This document shows, piece by piece, positions 32,901 through 44,179 of a DNA stretch of 64,000 nt (position 1 is its first letter; every line of letters starts with the position of its first letter). The translations under genes were made by a program, and so were the position numbers. Below the pieces are notes generated by a model that saw only the letters and a list, made by a program, of their open reading frames with translations, ran no database searches and was not told the DNA's origin. The DNA is taken from contig NQMI01000078.1 in NCBI GenBank assembly GCA_002270565.1, positions 62,001 to 126,000 on the forward strand. Reading direction: 5' to 3'. This DNA is from Stenocarpella maydis. Its lineage: Eukaryota; Ascomycota; Sordariomycetes; Diaporthales; Diaporthaceae.

Positions 32901-33387
32901 CTTGGAAGAACATGCAAACGGGTTGCACTGTTGCGGGAGCTTTCCAGTCCATTCCCACAACACAAAAGGAACCGACAAACAACCAGCCTCGTCCCTGTCG
33001 ACGCTCCCTTCCCGGCGCAAACCCTATTTATCACTACGTCCGCGGAGTCGCATATTATTCGACACACAAGTCAGGCCGTGGCCGCTGCGGCTGCTCAGTC
33101 AGCTAGCTCTACATCGCGCATCTCTGCTTATTAGTCCGAGAGGCTGAGGTCCAAGAGCCTCCGCGTGAGGTCTCCTTGGTGCATACAACAGCAACTAGAC
33201 TCATCACACATGATAAACGCGCCAGCCAAGCAGCTCCACCGGTACCAGCGTGCAAACCTTGGAGGACCTGCTCAGCCTCCGCCACCGGGGTACTTCAGCT
33301 TGGGTGTGTCATTGACCTCGGGCCCGGCCATCCAGGCCAAATTGCCAATAACACATCGCTGCCCGACAGAGGACAACGAGAAGGCCC
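29956..33387. other. 3.4-kb gene-free region; distal part probably the USP leader
   Basis: 3' UTR of eIF3l at the left, then GC-rich DNA with only chance ORFs on both strands (for example 31222-31740 and 32384-33067, low-complexity shadows). The right third probably holds the promoter and long 5' leader of the universal stress protein gene. No RNA gene or repeat was recognised. Confidence 0.45.
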
Positions 33388-36300
33388 ATGGTCGCTAAAA
33401 CCAGCAGCCAGCCCCGGACCTCGACCCATACCTCATCTTCGGTAGCATCTACTCCAGACCTAGAGCCTAGCTCTTGCAACGCCCACCCGGCCCCCCTGTT
33501 CCGCACCCCATGCATACGCATTCCCGGACTTGCCTGCCCACCTGTGATGGAGGCCACCAAAGCCCTGGCCCAGAGACTCAGTCTACGGCGACGAAGTTCA
33601 AAATGGAGAGAGAGGAGATGGAGCATCACCAAGTCCACAGCCGGAGACGCCGCCAGCCCTTCTTCTCCAGGAACTGGTGACCAACCTGCGACGAAGGCAG
33701 CGGCCCCCAAGCCGGCGGCTGCGCCCGCGCCTGCGGCCACAACTACAACCCCAACAAAGCCTGCACCCGTGGTTGCGACGACGGCTGAGCCCGAGAAGGA
33801 GGCGGTCTCGAGCACACTCCAAGCTGATGAGCCAACCCCGAGCCCGGGCTCGGGCATATCGCCAACCACCATCGTGACGCACCCGCAGCCCCAGTCACAG
33901 AAGCAGACGGAGCGCAGCGAAGCCCTGGGGAAGAACCCTGCCGAGCGCGTCACCGACTCCGTGACCGAAATCGAGTATTTCCCACAGACAGCGCCTCCGG
34001 ACACACGTGTCGAGGAGCATAACCCTGCAGAAGAGGCCCAGACCAGCAAGATCACGTTCGCCATACCGACCAAGGAGTCAAGGGAAGACCATGATGGTCA
34101 GGACGCGGAACGACAGTCTGATGAAATCGGTACTGGTACCTCGAGCGCTTCTCCTTCGACCACCGTCAGCCCCCGAGAGTCTCAAGACGACTACGACGAG
34201 GATGCCGGGCGGTCGAGCACGCTGAGTGGCATCAGCGTCAACGGATCTCGGCAGTCGAGCATCAACTCGGTGGCATTTCAGCTGCCCAACATGTCGCTGC
34301 CGCAGGGTCGCACGCGACGGCAAAAGAACTCCCCGCCGCCAACATCGAGGTGAGTTAGGCCGGGCTTTCTTTGAGGATTAAGCTGTTTCGTAAACACCTA
34401 CCGTCCCACCCCCCTCCTTGGACCTGGAAGAGGCCCTCATACCTCGTGTGCCCGAGGCGAGACGTGGGCTGGCGCAGTGCGTTCTGTGTGCTCATGCCTC
34501 GAGCACCTGCCGGAAGCACGGCGCTGTATGTTGTGTCCGGGACAAGATATGCCGCAGAAGTCAGCAGATGGGGAAGAAGAGCCCAGCAGGGGCGTGCGGT
34601 TGCAGGCCCGGCCCAGGCTGGAGCTGCTTTGTTACACGCACCCGCCTACCGCACCGGATAGCTCCACACCGCACCAGAGGATCGCTGTTCCTGGTTTCCG
34701 CCGGTCGGAGATCCCAACCACTAATTCCCAAACCCCTCGAGGCGGGGAACGCTTTGTGCAAATGCGTGGTTCCTGCGCGGAACCCACCCAGGCGATGAGA
34801 TCATGCCCGGCGAGCGCCGCTACCATCAGTTGCCGTCTTGATGGACGCAGAGGGCTGGCCGATTTGGCCTGCTGATCCACTCCAGGGCTGTCCTGCCGCA
34901 ATCGTGCCTGAGGCCCAGCAAGGCCCAGCGAGGCAGCCTCTCGTCATTTTACTACCCTTCCCACACGCCAGGCTGCGGCGGCTACCCCACCATGTCCATC
35001 ACCCCGCTTCGTGCAAAGTTGCTCCTCTCCCTCCCAGTCTCGCAGCCCGCCAAGAGGGTCCGGGGACCCCCCTTTTCAGTCAAGTGGCTTTCTCGGGGCT
35101 GCCCAAGACCCTCAGAAGTTAGCCACCAACTGCAAGCTTGGAGCGCTGCCCGACGAGAACAAGTGGGGAGGATCCTGTAACTTGCACATGCCAGGCAGTT
35201 GGTACTTGGCCGGGCAGCACTATTACCTTACTTTGGCGCTGGCGGCCTCGCAGGGGGGCTGAGCATCGTCGTCTCTTTTACTGTCGCTACCACAAAAGCC
35301 CCCGTCATCATCACTCCTTCACAAGACACTGCGCTGCAGAGGAAGCCCTAGCGAACCCGTGACGCCTCCTCTTCCGTCGAGCAGCAGTCGCATTCATTGG
35401 CAGATCAACGTCACGCGCGCACTCTTGGCCGCAACCAGACCGCCAAGCATGGCATCGCTGACCGGAGATGGCCCCCGCAGGTTTCGAAAGCATGTAACCT
35501 TCAACAATGTGCAGATCGGCGAGCCCACCAAGAACAACTTTCCCTCGTATACTCTGGTCGTGCGCCACCTCGGCTTCTATTCAAAGCGGCGCTCACGGAC
35601 CTTCATGGTCGGCATCGACGACCATCAGTATTCCGACGAAGCTCTTCAGTGGCTGTTTGACAAGTTTGTCGAAGATGGCGACGAGATTATCTGCGTGCGA
35701 GTTATCGAGAAAGACGTCCGCCAGCTTGAGACCGACAGGAGAATAGCGGACTTCCAGCAAGAGGCCAATGCCGAGGTAGAAAGGATCAAGGCCAAGTGCG
35801 GCGGCGGTAAGGCCATTAGTATCGTCCTTGAGTACGCTGTGGGTAAGCTCCACTCGACGTTTCAACGCCTGGTAAGTTCTCCTGCCCGGCCTCGGGCGCA
35901 CTCTGTTACCACACGGGCCACGGTTTGCCCTGCTCTGTGCCGCCCGCTCCAGCTGATTCTGGCGAGCAGATACAATTGCACCAGCCTAGCATGTTGATTG
36001 TCGGCACGCGAGGACGAACCCTGGGGGGGTTTCAGGGACTTATGGCCACGCGCAACTCGTTTTCCAAGTACTGTCTGCAGTACTGCCCAGTACCGGTCGT
36101 GGTTGTCAGGCCTGACGAGAAGCGACAGAAGAAGAAGGGCAAGCGTGATGCGGACCCCGAGAAACAGAGCTATCGGCAGATGCTGCAGTCGAACAATGGG
36201 ATCCACGAGGCGGACAGCGATGTTGCAAGCGAGTGGGGCATCGAGTCCAAGTTGACGGCTGATGAGGAGGCCGGCAAGGTGGCGAGGGCGATGGGCCTGC

Positions 36301-36713
36301 CGGCCAAGTTCGACCCGACGTTGAAACCATTCAGGAGAGCAGAGCGGCAGCGCAGCTCTCTGAGCCAGATCAGCCAGGCCACGAGCGCGGAGGAGCCCGC
36401 GCGGCTCATCTCAACGCCGACCATAACACCCTCTGCCAGCGCTGCGAATAGCGAAGAGGAAGGCAGCGGAGACGATGATGAGGACGGGGACGGAGAGGGC
36501 GAATTTGAGGTCACCAGTGGGGCAACGTTGCTCAAGGCGCAGAGGAACGAGCTCGAGGAGAAGCAGAAGGAACAGGAGAAGAAGGCCCGCCTGCACAAGA
36601 TGGAGGTTGGCGAGGCGGCCGCATTGCTGAAGCATAAACCGGAGGAAGACGATGATGACGACGAAGACGATGAAGACGGCGGAGGTGCCATCCGGGCGAC
36701 GTCGCCAGAGTGA
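33388..36713 (+). CDS. Universal stress protein (UspA-fold) family protein, fungal long form
   Basis: Proposed exons are 33388-34349, 35481-35871 and 35970-36713, giving 698 residues (645 from the next ATG at 33547). The N-terminal 320 residues are disordered and Ser/Pro/Thr-rich. They end VAFQLPNMSLPQGRTRRQKN then SPPPTSR, which joins in frame to FRKHVTFNNVQIGEPTKNN. That junction matches the usual fungal layout. The USP domain covers about residues 361-499: RTFMVGIDDHQYSDEALQWL, DGDEIICVRVIEKD, the nucleotide-loop-like MLIVGTRGRTLGGFQGLM, then NSFSKYCLQYCPVPVVVVRP. The C-terminal tail is acidic (runs of Asp/Glu) with a Lys/Glu helix. It probably binds ATP and acts in stress or signalling, though the exact role is unknown. 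The 1131-nt first intron is unusually long. An ATG at 35449, inside that intron and in frame, could start a 388-residue short form. Confidence 0.85.
34350..35480 (+). other. Long (1131-nt) intron of the USP gene, possibly containing an internal promoter
   Basis: Donor GTGAGT after ACATCGAG and acceptor CCCCCGCAG restore one frame. Stop codons occur in all frames within it. A well-placed ATG (CCAAGCATGG, 35449) opens the same frame just before the acceptor, so a second transcript starting inside the intron is possible. Confidence 0.6.
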
Positions 36714-37804
36714 GCAGCGCGATGAACATTCCCTGCATTCACTTTGATCCCTCTCAGGCCACCACACCATCGGCGAGAGCATTTCTGGTTTGATTCCCCC
36801 ACGAGCAAGGAGTTGCAGGGTTACTGAGCACCTAGAGAGGGCACTTCAAAAGGACATCATCGGGGACAGGTTTGGGGAGTTGATGGGACAAGGGCTTTTG
36901 CGAATGGTCACATATCCGGTGTTGTTAGTCACCGTTTGGTTTTGATAGCATTTCGCCCCTCTCCAAGGCATTTTAGCCATTATTGAGGAACCCCAACCAA
37001 GCAGTCAATAAAAACACACAAACCCAACGTATCACGCAGCAGCCCGATTGATCAGTGACCGCAGGTCTCAGCTTGGCGAGAATCTGTACTGATAGCCGAA
37101 CCTTGAACACTTGGTAGGAAGACGTGTATGTATATCTGCGTGTTTGTACCTGGGTATTTATGTACAGATATACATAGTTATATATATATATATCGATATA
37201 TATCGATCGATACGAAGTGATAAGCTTGGTGCGTGTTGCAATGCGTCTCCCGGGGGGGGGGCCGCCACTTCTTGCAGAGGGTTCCAGGGGTTTCTTGGCC
37301 GCGCAGCATGTCACCAAGGGGTACGTAAGAGCAGGCACCGCCAGACTGAGTACTTGGGTAGTGCCAAGGTAGATAGATTACTGAGTACCCAAGGTATGTA
37401 GCCACATGGGGTCAGATGGGCCTCTTGTGGCAGCATCCCGTCCCATTGGCACTTGGACGGGGGATCTTCATCTGCTTGGTTTTCAAGACAAAACACAATC
37501 TGCCAGCCTGGTTTTGGCCGCTGCGAAACTCGACGCCTTGTAATACCAGCAAGGCGTTACTCGGACCGTTCTATTGTTCTGCCATGTCCCACCAGCACTG
37601 AAGCCACATCCCGAACCGTGACCGACACAACCACAAGCTGTCGCGCATCGACCGACAAAGACCTCGGGTCGTGAAATGCAATCCATGTCTGACTCGACGA
37701 CGGCCTCTGGCACAGACATCCCATCCCGAACCTCTCTCCATCCCATCCTCCTCGCCGACCCCAGCCGCCCCGCGCGACGGTAAGAGCGGCCACCCAAAGC
37801 GCAA
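36714..37804. other. Intergenic region, USP 3' end to GPHR start
   Basis: No gene. It contains an alternating TA/TCGA patch (about 37178-37213) and a G10 run (37252-37261). The right end is the promoter and leader of the GPHR gene. Confidence 0.5.
37178..37213. repeat. TA-rich/TCGA simple repeat
   Basis: Alternating TATATA followed by CGATATATATCGATCGATACG-like sequence that is partly palindromic. Confidence 0.8.
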
Positions 37805-39577
37805 ATGCCGCTCCCCAAATACTCGTGTGGCGATGACGCGTGCTCCGCCGCCCCGCCGGGCTCGACCACATCCACACTGGGCATGATGGTTTCCCTCACG
37901 CCATTCATGCTCACATTCGCCGCCGTGTCTGCCGCCGTGTCCAAGAAGCTGCTGCCGCGGCTGTCGCGGGCCGCCGTCGCCCGTGACGGCGAGGACCACC
38001 TCCTCCCGGCCAGCGCGCCGCCGTCCCTGCAGCAGGTGCACTCGGAGCACGGCTCCAAGTCGCTGCGGAGACGCCTGGCCGCTGCCACCGTCGCCGCCAC
38101 CATCGGCCTGGCCACCGTGCTGGGCGAGCTGATCCTGGCCGAGATCTCGGACGTCGTGAGCGCGCGCGCGCGCGACGCCGCCCTCAGGCTCGTCGTGCCC
38201 ACGCTGCTGCTCCTCCTCGTCGGCGTCATCCCCTTCCTCGAGATCCAGAGCGTGCTGGCCGCCTCCGGGCTGTGCAGCTTCCAGCGGGACGCCAAGGGGA
38301 GGTTCCCGCGCTGGGCGTGGACGCTCCAGGGCCTAAGCTTCGGGCTGTGGCTGTTCGTCTTCTGGAGCATCGGGAAGGCCGTGCCCGCCGGGGATACCAG
38401 CGACGAGGGCTTCATATACTCGAGGAGCGCGAGGGGCAGGCACGGGTATGATGCCAAGGGCATGTCCCTCGGGCTGAGCTGGAAGGACGGCGTGGCGCTG
38501 CCCTGGACGCCGGACACCATAGCCAGGGCGTGCCTGGAGCGCATTGGTATCATTGGCATATCACTCATGGCATTGCTCTCGGGGTTCGCCAGTGTTTCGA
38601 GCCCTTACTCGATGCTGGCGGACAGCACGTCCCGGAGGAAAAGACCCATCACGGATGCGGACATTGCGAGGAAGCTGGCCGGGCTGGAGGCCACGGGAGA
38701 GCTGCTGGCAACCAAGCGACACCGGCTGCGGTCGCTGCAGAGAAAACAGGCTGCCACGACAGAGTCAAACGCCAGCGCGGGCTCCTCGGGGGTCATGGGC
38801 AAGATTGTGGGGTCGCTGAAGGGCATCAGCACCGGGGGCGACGGGGCAGAGATCAAGACCCTGCAGATGGAGATATCAGGCCTCGAGACGATGGAATCGA
38901 ACCTCTCCTCGGCCCTGTCTGCCCTCCGCAGCAAACAAGCCGCCCAGGCGCGTGCCGGCACCGCCTGGGGCCGGTTACTCACCATCCCAGCCTACATATT
39001 CAGCATATACTGCGTCTACCGGATCCTCGCCACCTCGCTCACGTCCTTCCGCCGGCTCTACTACCCGGCCTCGGCGGGCTTCAGCTCCTCGGACCCCATC
39101 AACCGCTTCCTCGGCCTGCTCGCGAAGCACTGGGACCCCAAGCTTGACCAGATGGCCTGGGCGCGGCAGATCTCCTTCCTCCTGTCCGGCGTGATCCTGA
39201 TCGCGAGCGCCAACGCGGTCGTCCAGACCTTCCACATCTTCGCCAAGTGGGCGCCGGGGCTCCTGCACCAGGCGCAGGCGAACCTGGCGCTGCTGATCGG
39301 GCAGACGAGCGCGACCTACGTCATCAGCGCCGGCCTGCTGCTGCGGAGCAACCTGCCCAAGGACATGGGCAGCGCCGTGGGCCACGCGCTCGAGAGCGCG
39401 CTCGAGCCGACGTTTGTCGACCGCTGGTTCGAGGCGTGGTTCCTGCTCTCGAGCCTGGCCACCGCCGTCGGCATCTGGGTGGGCAGGAGGCTCCACGGGC
39501 ACGGCGGCATGATCGGCGGCGAGTGGGACGACTGGGACGAGTTTGCGGGCGAGGAGATGGCGCAGAAGAGGTCCTGA
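37805..39577 (+). CDS. Golgi pH regulator family protein (GPHR/GPR89, ABA-GPCR domain)
   Basis: Intronless, 590 residues. The N-terminus carries the short Cys motif CGDDAC and a first membrane span (MVSLTPFMLTFAAVSAAV), as in homologues. Further spans are LAAATVAATIGLATVLGELI, LRLVVPTLLLLLVGVIPFLE and LQGLSFGLWLFVFWSIGKAV. The family hallmark ERIGIIGISLMALLSGFASV lies near residue 245, followed by SSPYSML. A long charged, coiled-coil-like cytoplasmic loop (about 280-385) leads to the C-terminal ABA-GPCR region (LLTIPAYIFSIYCVYRILAT, ISFLLSGVILIASANAVV, then TSATYVISAGLLLRSNLPKD). Homologues are Golgi/ER anion channels or pH regulators in animals and GTG proteins in plants. Fungal function is little known. 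The gene is very GC-rich, with an acidic C-terminal tail (GEWDDWDEFAGEE). Confidence 0.93.
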   Translation: MPLPKYSCGDDACSAAPPGSTTSTLGMMVSLTPFMLTFAAVSAAVSKKLLPRLSRAAVARDGEDHLLPASAPPSLQQVHSEHGSKSLRRRLAAATVAATIGLATVLGELILAEISDVVSARARDAALRLVVPTLLLLLVGVIPFLEIQSVLAASGLCSFQRDAKGRFPRWAWTLQGLSFGLWLFVFWSIGKAVPAGDTSDEGFIYSRSARGRHGYDAKGMSLGLSWKDGVALPWTPDTIARACLERIGIIGISLMALLSGFASVSSPYSMLADSTSRRKRPITDADIARKLAGLEATGELLATKRHRLRSLQRKQAATTESNASAGSSGVMGKIVGSLKGISTGGDGAEIKTLQMEISGLETMESNLSSALSALRSKQAAQARAGTAWGRLLTIPAYIFSIYCVYRILATSLTSFRRLYYPASAGFSSSDPINRFLGLLAKHWDPKLDQMAWARQISFLLSGVILIASANAVVQTFHIFAKWAPGLLHQAQANLALLIGQTSATYVISAGLLLRSNLPKDMGSAVGHALESALEPTFVDRWFEAWFLLSSLATAVGIWVGRRLHGHGGMIGGEWDDWDEFAGEEMAQKRS

Positions 39578-40600
39578 TACGTCTTTGGTCGGGCCTCGGT
39601 TACCCAGAGCCCTTTTGTTAACAGTCTATAGATTATTTGTCCTTTGCTTTTGTTCATGGCGTTCCCTGTTCGGAGCATCGGTCGGTGTTGTTTCTGATCA
39701 GTGTGTGAGCGTGGCACACTCGTGTCTGGTAATTGTGCACCTGGCCCATGCCCAATACGTTCCACGAGGGTTATCTAGAGTTGAAGCATGCTCCTATAGG
39801 AGCCGTCTGCCCCTTGTCGGCATAGCCAAGCTCTGCGAAGACTCATCCCATCAGGCCTCCCAGTGGCGGAGTGCCCGCATGTCCCAGACAGATATGAGAA
39901 ATCGGATATCCACACCCGCAGAAACCGATGGTACGATACAACCGGCACGTTCGAGTAGACACTCGGGAGCACCCACTCCGTAACACTGACTCCAACCACG
40001 CCTACACATGCAACACCTATACCTACAATACTCATCCCTACAGTTTCTATATTTCCGCTCAAATTTAAAGTATATATTACCTGGATATTAGATGTACAGG
40101 ATGTGTGTATAACTAAGGCATCTAAGTTAGGTGTGTTAGTTGGTTTAACCTCCTTGGGGGGCGATACTTTTGTCATGTCCGGGTGGACAGTCCGTTTTTG
40201 CAGGTGTCAACCTCTGATTTCAGGTCAAAATGCAATTGTACACGGGAACCCGCCACGTTCATCTCCTAATGGTCCTGCCGTCGGCTTCTAACCATGTTTA
40301 CGAACAGTCGTCGCGAGGTAAATTTATTCAGAGGCCGTTGGGCCAAATAATCTTGATGATATTGGGGACCACAACACCAAGCACAAGTCAACCATCCGGG
40401 CCCCGAGCCTGCCTCACGAGCACGACTTATCCGGAAGGCTGCTGCTCTTCCCCACAACTAATTCCGAAGGAACACCCCGTGGACGAGCGCCCAGGCCGCC
40501 ATCTCTGTCGATTCCAAAGCCCAAAGCCGAGTTCCGTGGGGGCCGTCTGAGGAGGCGTCTTGGGGGCCGGCTCCGGCGATCCCCATCTTCCGGCGCATCC
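39578..40600. other. Intergenic region between convergent genes
   Basis: 3' regions of the GPHR gene and of the leftward small-protein gene. No gene or RNA was recognised. Weakly AT-rich around 40030-40130. Confidence 0.5.
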
Positions 40601-41188
40601 TCACTTGGTGGCCAGGATGCTCGAGCCAGACTGCTCCTGGTGCAGCTGGTGGGGGGTCTTTGTGCCGTCGCGGCGCTTGAGGTCGGCGAGCGCCTTGCCC
40701 GTGTTGGAGGTGGGCGCCCCGACCACCTTGTCGTTCTCGATCTGGTGCTCTGCGATCTGCCTCGGGGTCGCGAAGACGGAGAAGAGGGACACGGCGCCGA
40801 GGGCGATGCCGATGGCCGCTGCCGTCTGGAGCGCGAAACCCCTGCTTGAGGGGGAGACACAGGACGGCCGGTCAGCTTTGCGGGCGGCCCCCCCCTGTGC
40901 GAGAAGATGTGTGACTTGGTGGGGGGCGGGNGGGGGGGGGGGGGGGGGGGAGGTTGGCGGAGGGGTCCAGGCGACATACCGGTTCTGCTTCTGCCTGTGC
41001 TCGTGGTTGGGGGGCTCTTGGCCGTACGGGCCGCCGAGGTCGTCGTTCTTCTTGTCCAGCGGGGGGATCGGGGAGTAGTTGGCCCGCTGGAATGTGATGG
41101 ATGGTGTTGCTCGCGGGATGGGCAGCCGCCCTGGCCTCGCTACCTCAGCGGCGAAGGGGCGGGCTGTGAGGAATCTCGCAGGGGACAT
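40601..41188 (-). CDS. Small single-span, probably mitochondrial protein
   Basis: Two exons on the minus strand, 41188-40980 and 40841-40601, joined in frame at an Arg codon. The protein has 149 residues. The N-terminus is Arg-rich and lacks acidic residues for its first 40 positions (MSPARFLTARPFAAEVARPG), like a mitochondrial targeting signal. Just after the splice junction is one hydrophobic span (GFALQTAAAIGIALGAVSLF). The C-terminal part is soluble (PRQIAEHQIENDKVVGAP... LHQEQSGSSILATK). An inner-membrane protein facing one compartment is a fair inference. I do not recognise a named family. The 138-nt intron contains a G19 run next to an ambiguous base, which is C19 in the transcript sense. 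Confidence 0.83.
   Translation of the reverse strand: MSPARFLTARPFAAEVARPGRLPIPRATPSITFQRANYSPIPPLDKKNDDLGGPYGQEPPNHEHRQKQNRYVAWTPPPTSPPPPPXPAPHQVTHLLAQGGAARKADRPSCVSPSSRGFALQTAAAIGIALGAVSLFSVFATPRQIAEHQIENDKVVGAPTSNTGKALADLKRRDGTKTPHQLHQEQSGSSILATK
40931..40950. repeat. Ambiguous base plus G19 homopolymer inside an intron
   Basis: One N at 40931 followed by nineteen G. It lies in the intron of the small mitochondrial-type protein gene. Run length is uncertain. Confidence 0.9.
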
Positions 41189-41681
41189 GGTCTTGTGAAG
41201 GCGAATGCGCGACTTTCAAAGTGTAGCCATCAACGTTTACTCATTTCCAGGGGTGGATAACGAATAGGGTGTAAGCCTCTGGTCAAGCATTTGCGGAGGA
41301 GGAAGAGGTACATGTAATTCTCTTGGACGTTCATCAAGCGCTGCAGCGGCTGGGCTTCGCACGTCCAAGCCTGCCATAATACTCGTCGAGCCTTGTTGTA
41401 GGTGGCATTCCAGCTCATCATGACATAACCAGGGGTATTCCGCCGCCTTAAGGGTCCATGATGCAGAGACTCCAGCTAGGGCGGCTGAACTGGGCTGGTG
41501 GTGGTGTTAGTGTTGTGACGGCCGAGCAGGCCCCAGCTTGTACAATTGACTAATTAATTACCTTGGCGTCGTCGCTCGGTCTCGAGAGGCAGCCGGATCC
41601 AATTCCTCGACTGGCCTGCACGTATAACTAATGCGAATATTGAAGCCTCGCCCTTGCGGCATGCGTGTATACATATTTAAG

Positions 41682-41707
41682 TACACACACACACACACGC
41701 ACACACC
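41682..41707. repeat. (CA)n microsatellite
   Basis: About 26 bp of ACAC with one G interruption. Confidence 0.9.
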
Positions 41708-42956
41708 CATATCTACAGTGTGTGCGTGGATACATTGCATAGATTGTGTGCCCAGGCATTTAATGATAATGTTGGCCCCTAGCTTTGCAGGCCAAATCAT
41801 ATCGTACCGGGCCGCTGCAAACAAGACGAACCCACAGATCTCATCAGAGGAACGTCGCGAATGCAATAGTCTTGTCGTTTGGTTCAAGACAATGGGTGTC
41901 GTCATGCTGGGATCGTGAGCTGGCGCTGGTGCAACGTCGACAACCCCCCCCCCCACGCCCAGGTAGGTCAATGACGAAGGCTGCCTCTCGGCACGCCCCG
42001 GACTATCTATTTCTCTCAGGCAGTACTCCGTAGTGTGCACGTGGTTGGAGCCCCTTGCTGTCTTTCCTGCACCCTGCAGTCGACCAAACTATGAGCTGGG
42101 CCATGGCCATCCAATGCTGCTTGCTTGTTGATTATCTAAAGCCAATCTCGCCGTACGTCATCCTTCATCTCTGACTTGCAGGTGAAATCTACAGGTCCTG
42201 GTATCCCCAGCATGGACCGAAGCCATTGTATGTGTCTATTCCAAGACCAGCCTGGAAGCCCGCATTTCTTCGGGTAGGCCGGCAAGCCCATGAGCCTCTT
42301 ACAACTTGACCACGTTCCTGACTGGGATACTGGTGATGGGTGCTGAGCGAGCTGGAGGATTAATTCGTGGTACTCCCGACACACTGTTCCTGATGCCCAA
42401 GTAGTCTCGTTCCCTGGGCGGTGGAGACAGCAGCCAGTCAGTCCCTGGCAGCCAATCAAGCTTTCGTTTCTGACGTCCCATTACAGTGTTTGCAGCGTAC
42501 CTGGCTCCGCCCCACCAGGTCCGCGTTTCATCTTCCTCGGACAGCCATTGTTGTTTCGACAGGATTGGCTCGTCTGCGCGGTACGCCACCAGCTCCCCCA
42601 GATCACAGCAGCTGGGTCTCAAGAATGGGCCATTGAAACAACGGGGGCTCCCCATGACCTGCAAGTCTCTGCTTGACTCTCAGCGAATCAAATTCCAGTC
42701 GTGGGGTCAGTCCATTGGGAGGGAGTTCGCACCTGCAGCCTGCAGAGCCCAGCCCAGGTCTCGGAGGCAGTCGACAACCACACACGCCCACCACCGAGCG
42801 CCAGCGGCAGCAAAAAAGCCAAATGGCTCGGATTGGGGCCCCGTGGACGGACAAGGGGACGAGGGACGAGATGTGAGGTAATCAGCAAGGTATGGCTGCT
42901 CGATGTCGCAGTCTCTCTTTTATACTCCGTACATAGCTCCTGGTTTCTATCATGTG

Positions 42957-42995
42957 TTTCTGGTTTCTGGTTTCTGGTCTCTGGTCTCTGGTTTC
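42957..42995. repeat. Short tandem repeat of TCTGGTTT/TCTGGTC units
   Basis: Five to six imperfect 7-mer units (TTTCTGG, TCTCTGG) in a row, ending GGTTTCAAAG. Confidence 0.8.
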
Positions 42996-44179
42996 AAAGT
43001 TCTGTTCCTGCTTCCCGGATTCGGGCACCTCCCACGTTCCTCCCCTCTGCAGTCGCACTCGTCTACACTAGGGGCCTGTCTCTTGTCCCTCGTCATCTAC
43101 AACTGCGTTCAAACATTATCCTTGGCCGGCGGAGCCATCACCCCCTGGGCGTTTGAACCTCCTCACACCTCTCCGTCACCCGAGCTGTCAGGCTGTGCCT
43201 CACAGTACATCTCCTCGTCGTCCTGCCCCCCCCCCCTCCTTGGGCCTGCCGTTCGCCTCGAGACCTCAAACCGGGGCTTGGAACAAGTGTGACTCGCCAC
43301 TTGGTCATAAACAACCTCGGACAACGGTGTCTCGCACGCCGGCATATAACATCATAGGGCCCAGCGGCCCCTTCTTGACTCCGCTTTTTTGCCCTGCCCT
43401 CATGGCATGCACCACCTCTCGACACTGAGCTTGGTTCTTCATCAGCACGGCTTGCTCTTCATCTTGCCACCCCACCGACGCCGCGACTGCCGTTCCATCC
43501 GGTCCAGTCTTTCAGCTCACCTTCGGCAGCCGATATTGACAGTCTTGGACCCGTTCCGTCCCGGTCTCCTCACGTACGACGCCAACACTGAGACACGGAC
43601 ACTCAGACGAATAGGCAGGCCCTTCCGTCGCCACACGAGGCTGTGTCGTTGTTAACTCTGGCCAGTCTTCGGGCCGGAGTGAGTGTTTCGACTAGCAAGG
43701 GGGACGATCGACAGCTATCAAAACTGTCAGCTCGAACGGTCGAGATCTTAATTGAAGGGTGCTTGGCTTAACAACGGCATTGACCGGGAGGGCTCCCACC
43801 TTCTGCGGCCTTGTTCAACCGTGTTGGTGCAGTGCACATCATCACCAGGAGCCTAGCACATCACCTCATCTTTTCCCGCTGCCTGACACACATCGAGTTT
43901 CGGCCACCCATCCGGTGCGCACTGACCTGGTTCGGGACGAGCAGGGAGCGACCCCAGCCCCGGACCCTACAAAGGCCTTATTCCTGTTCTGAGTCCAAGA
44001 CTACAAGATCGTCTGGCTCGCCCCTGCTACCAGCACTCGGCCCGACCTTCAGCTCTCTGTCTCTATAACACATGGCCCTGGGGCCTTTCTCGTGGGATGG
44101 GATCCGATCCGGCTCGATCATGACCTCCTTGCCAAAGACACCGAGCTGGCTGTCTGGACAGACAAAGGCAGCTGGCAGG

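Larger units (their letters stand above)
41189..44179. other. 3-kb gene-free region
   Basis: Promoter of the leftward gene at the left, and promoter and leader of the GPI-type protein at the right. It holds a CA microsatellite (41682-41707), a C10 run near 41946, a TCTGGTTT-type short tandem repeat (42957-42995) and a C10 run near 43227. ORFs here look like chance frames. Confidence 0.5.

Noticed and set aside
34418..34798. A Cys-rich frame (CVLCAHASSTCRKHGAVCCV) inside the USP intron
   Set aside because: It could be mistaken for a small zinc-binding exon, but joining it breaks the USP frame and no acceptor and donor pair fits both sides.
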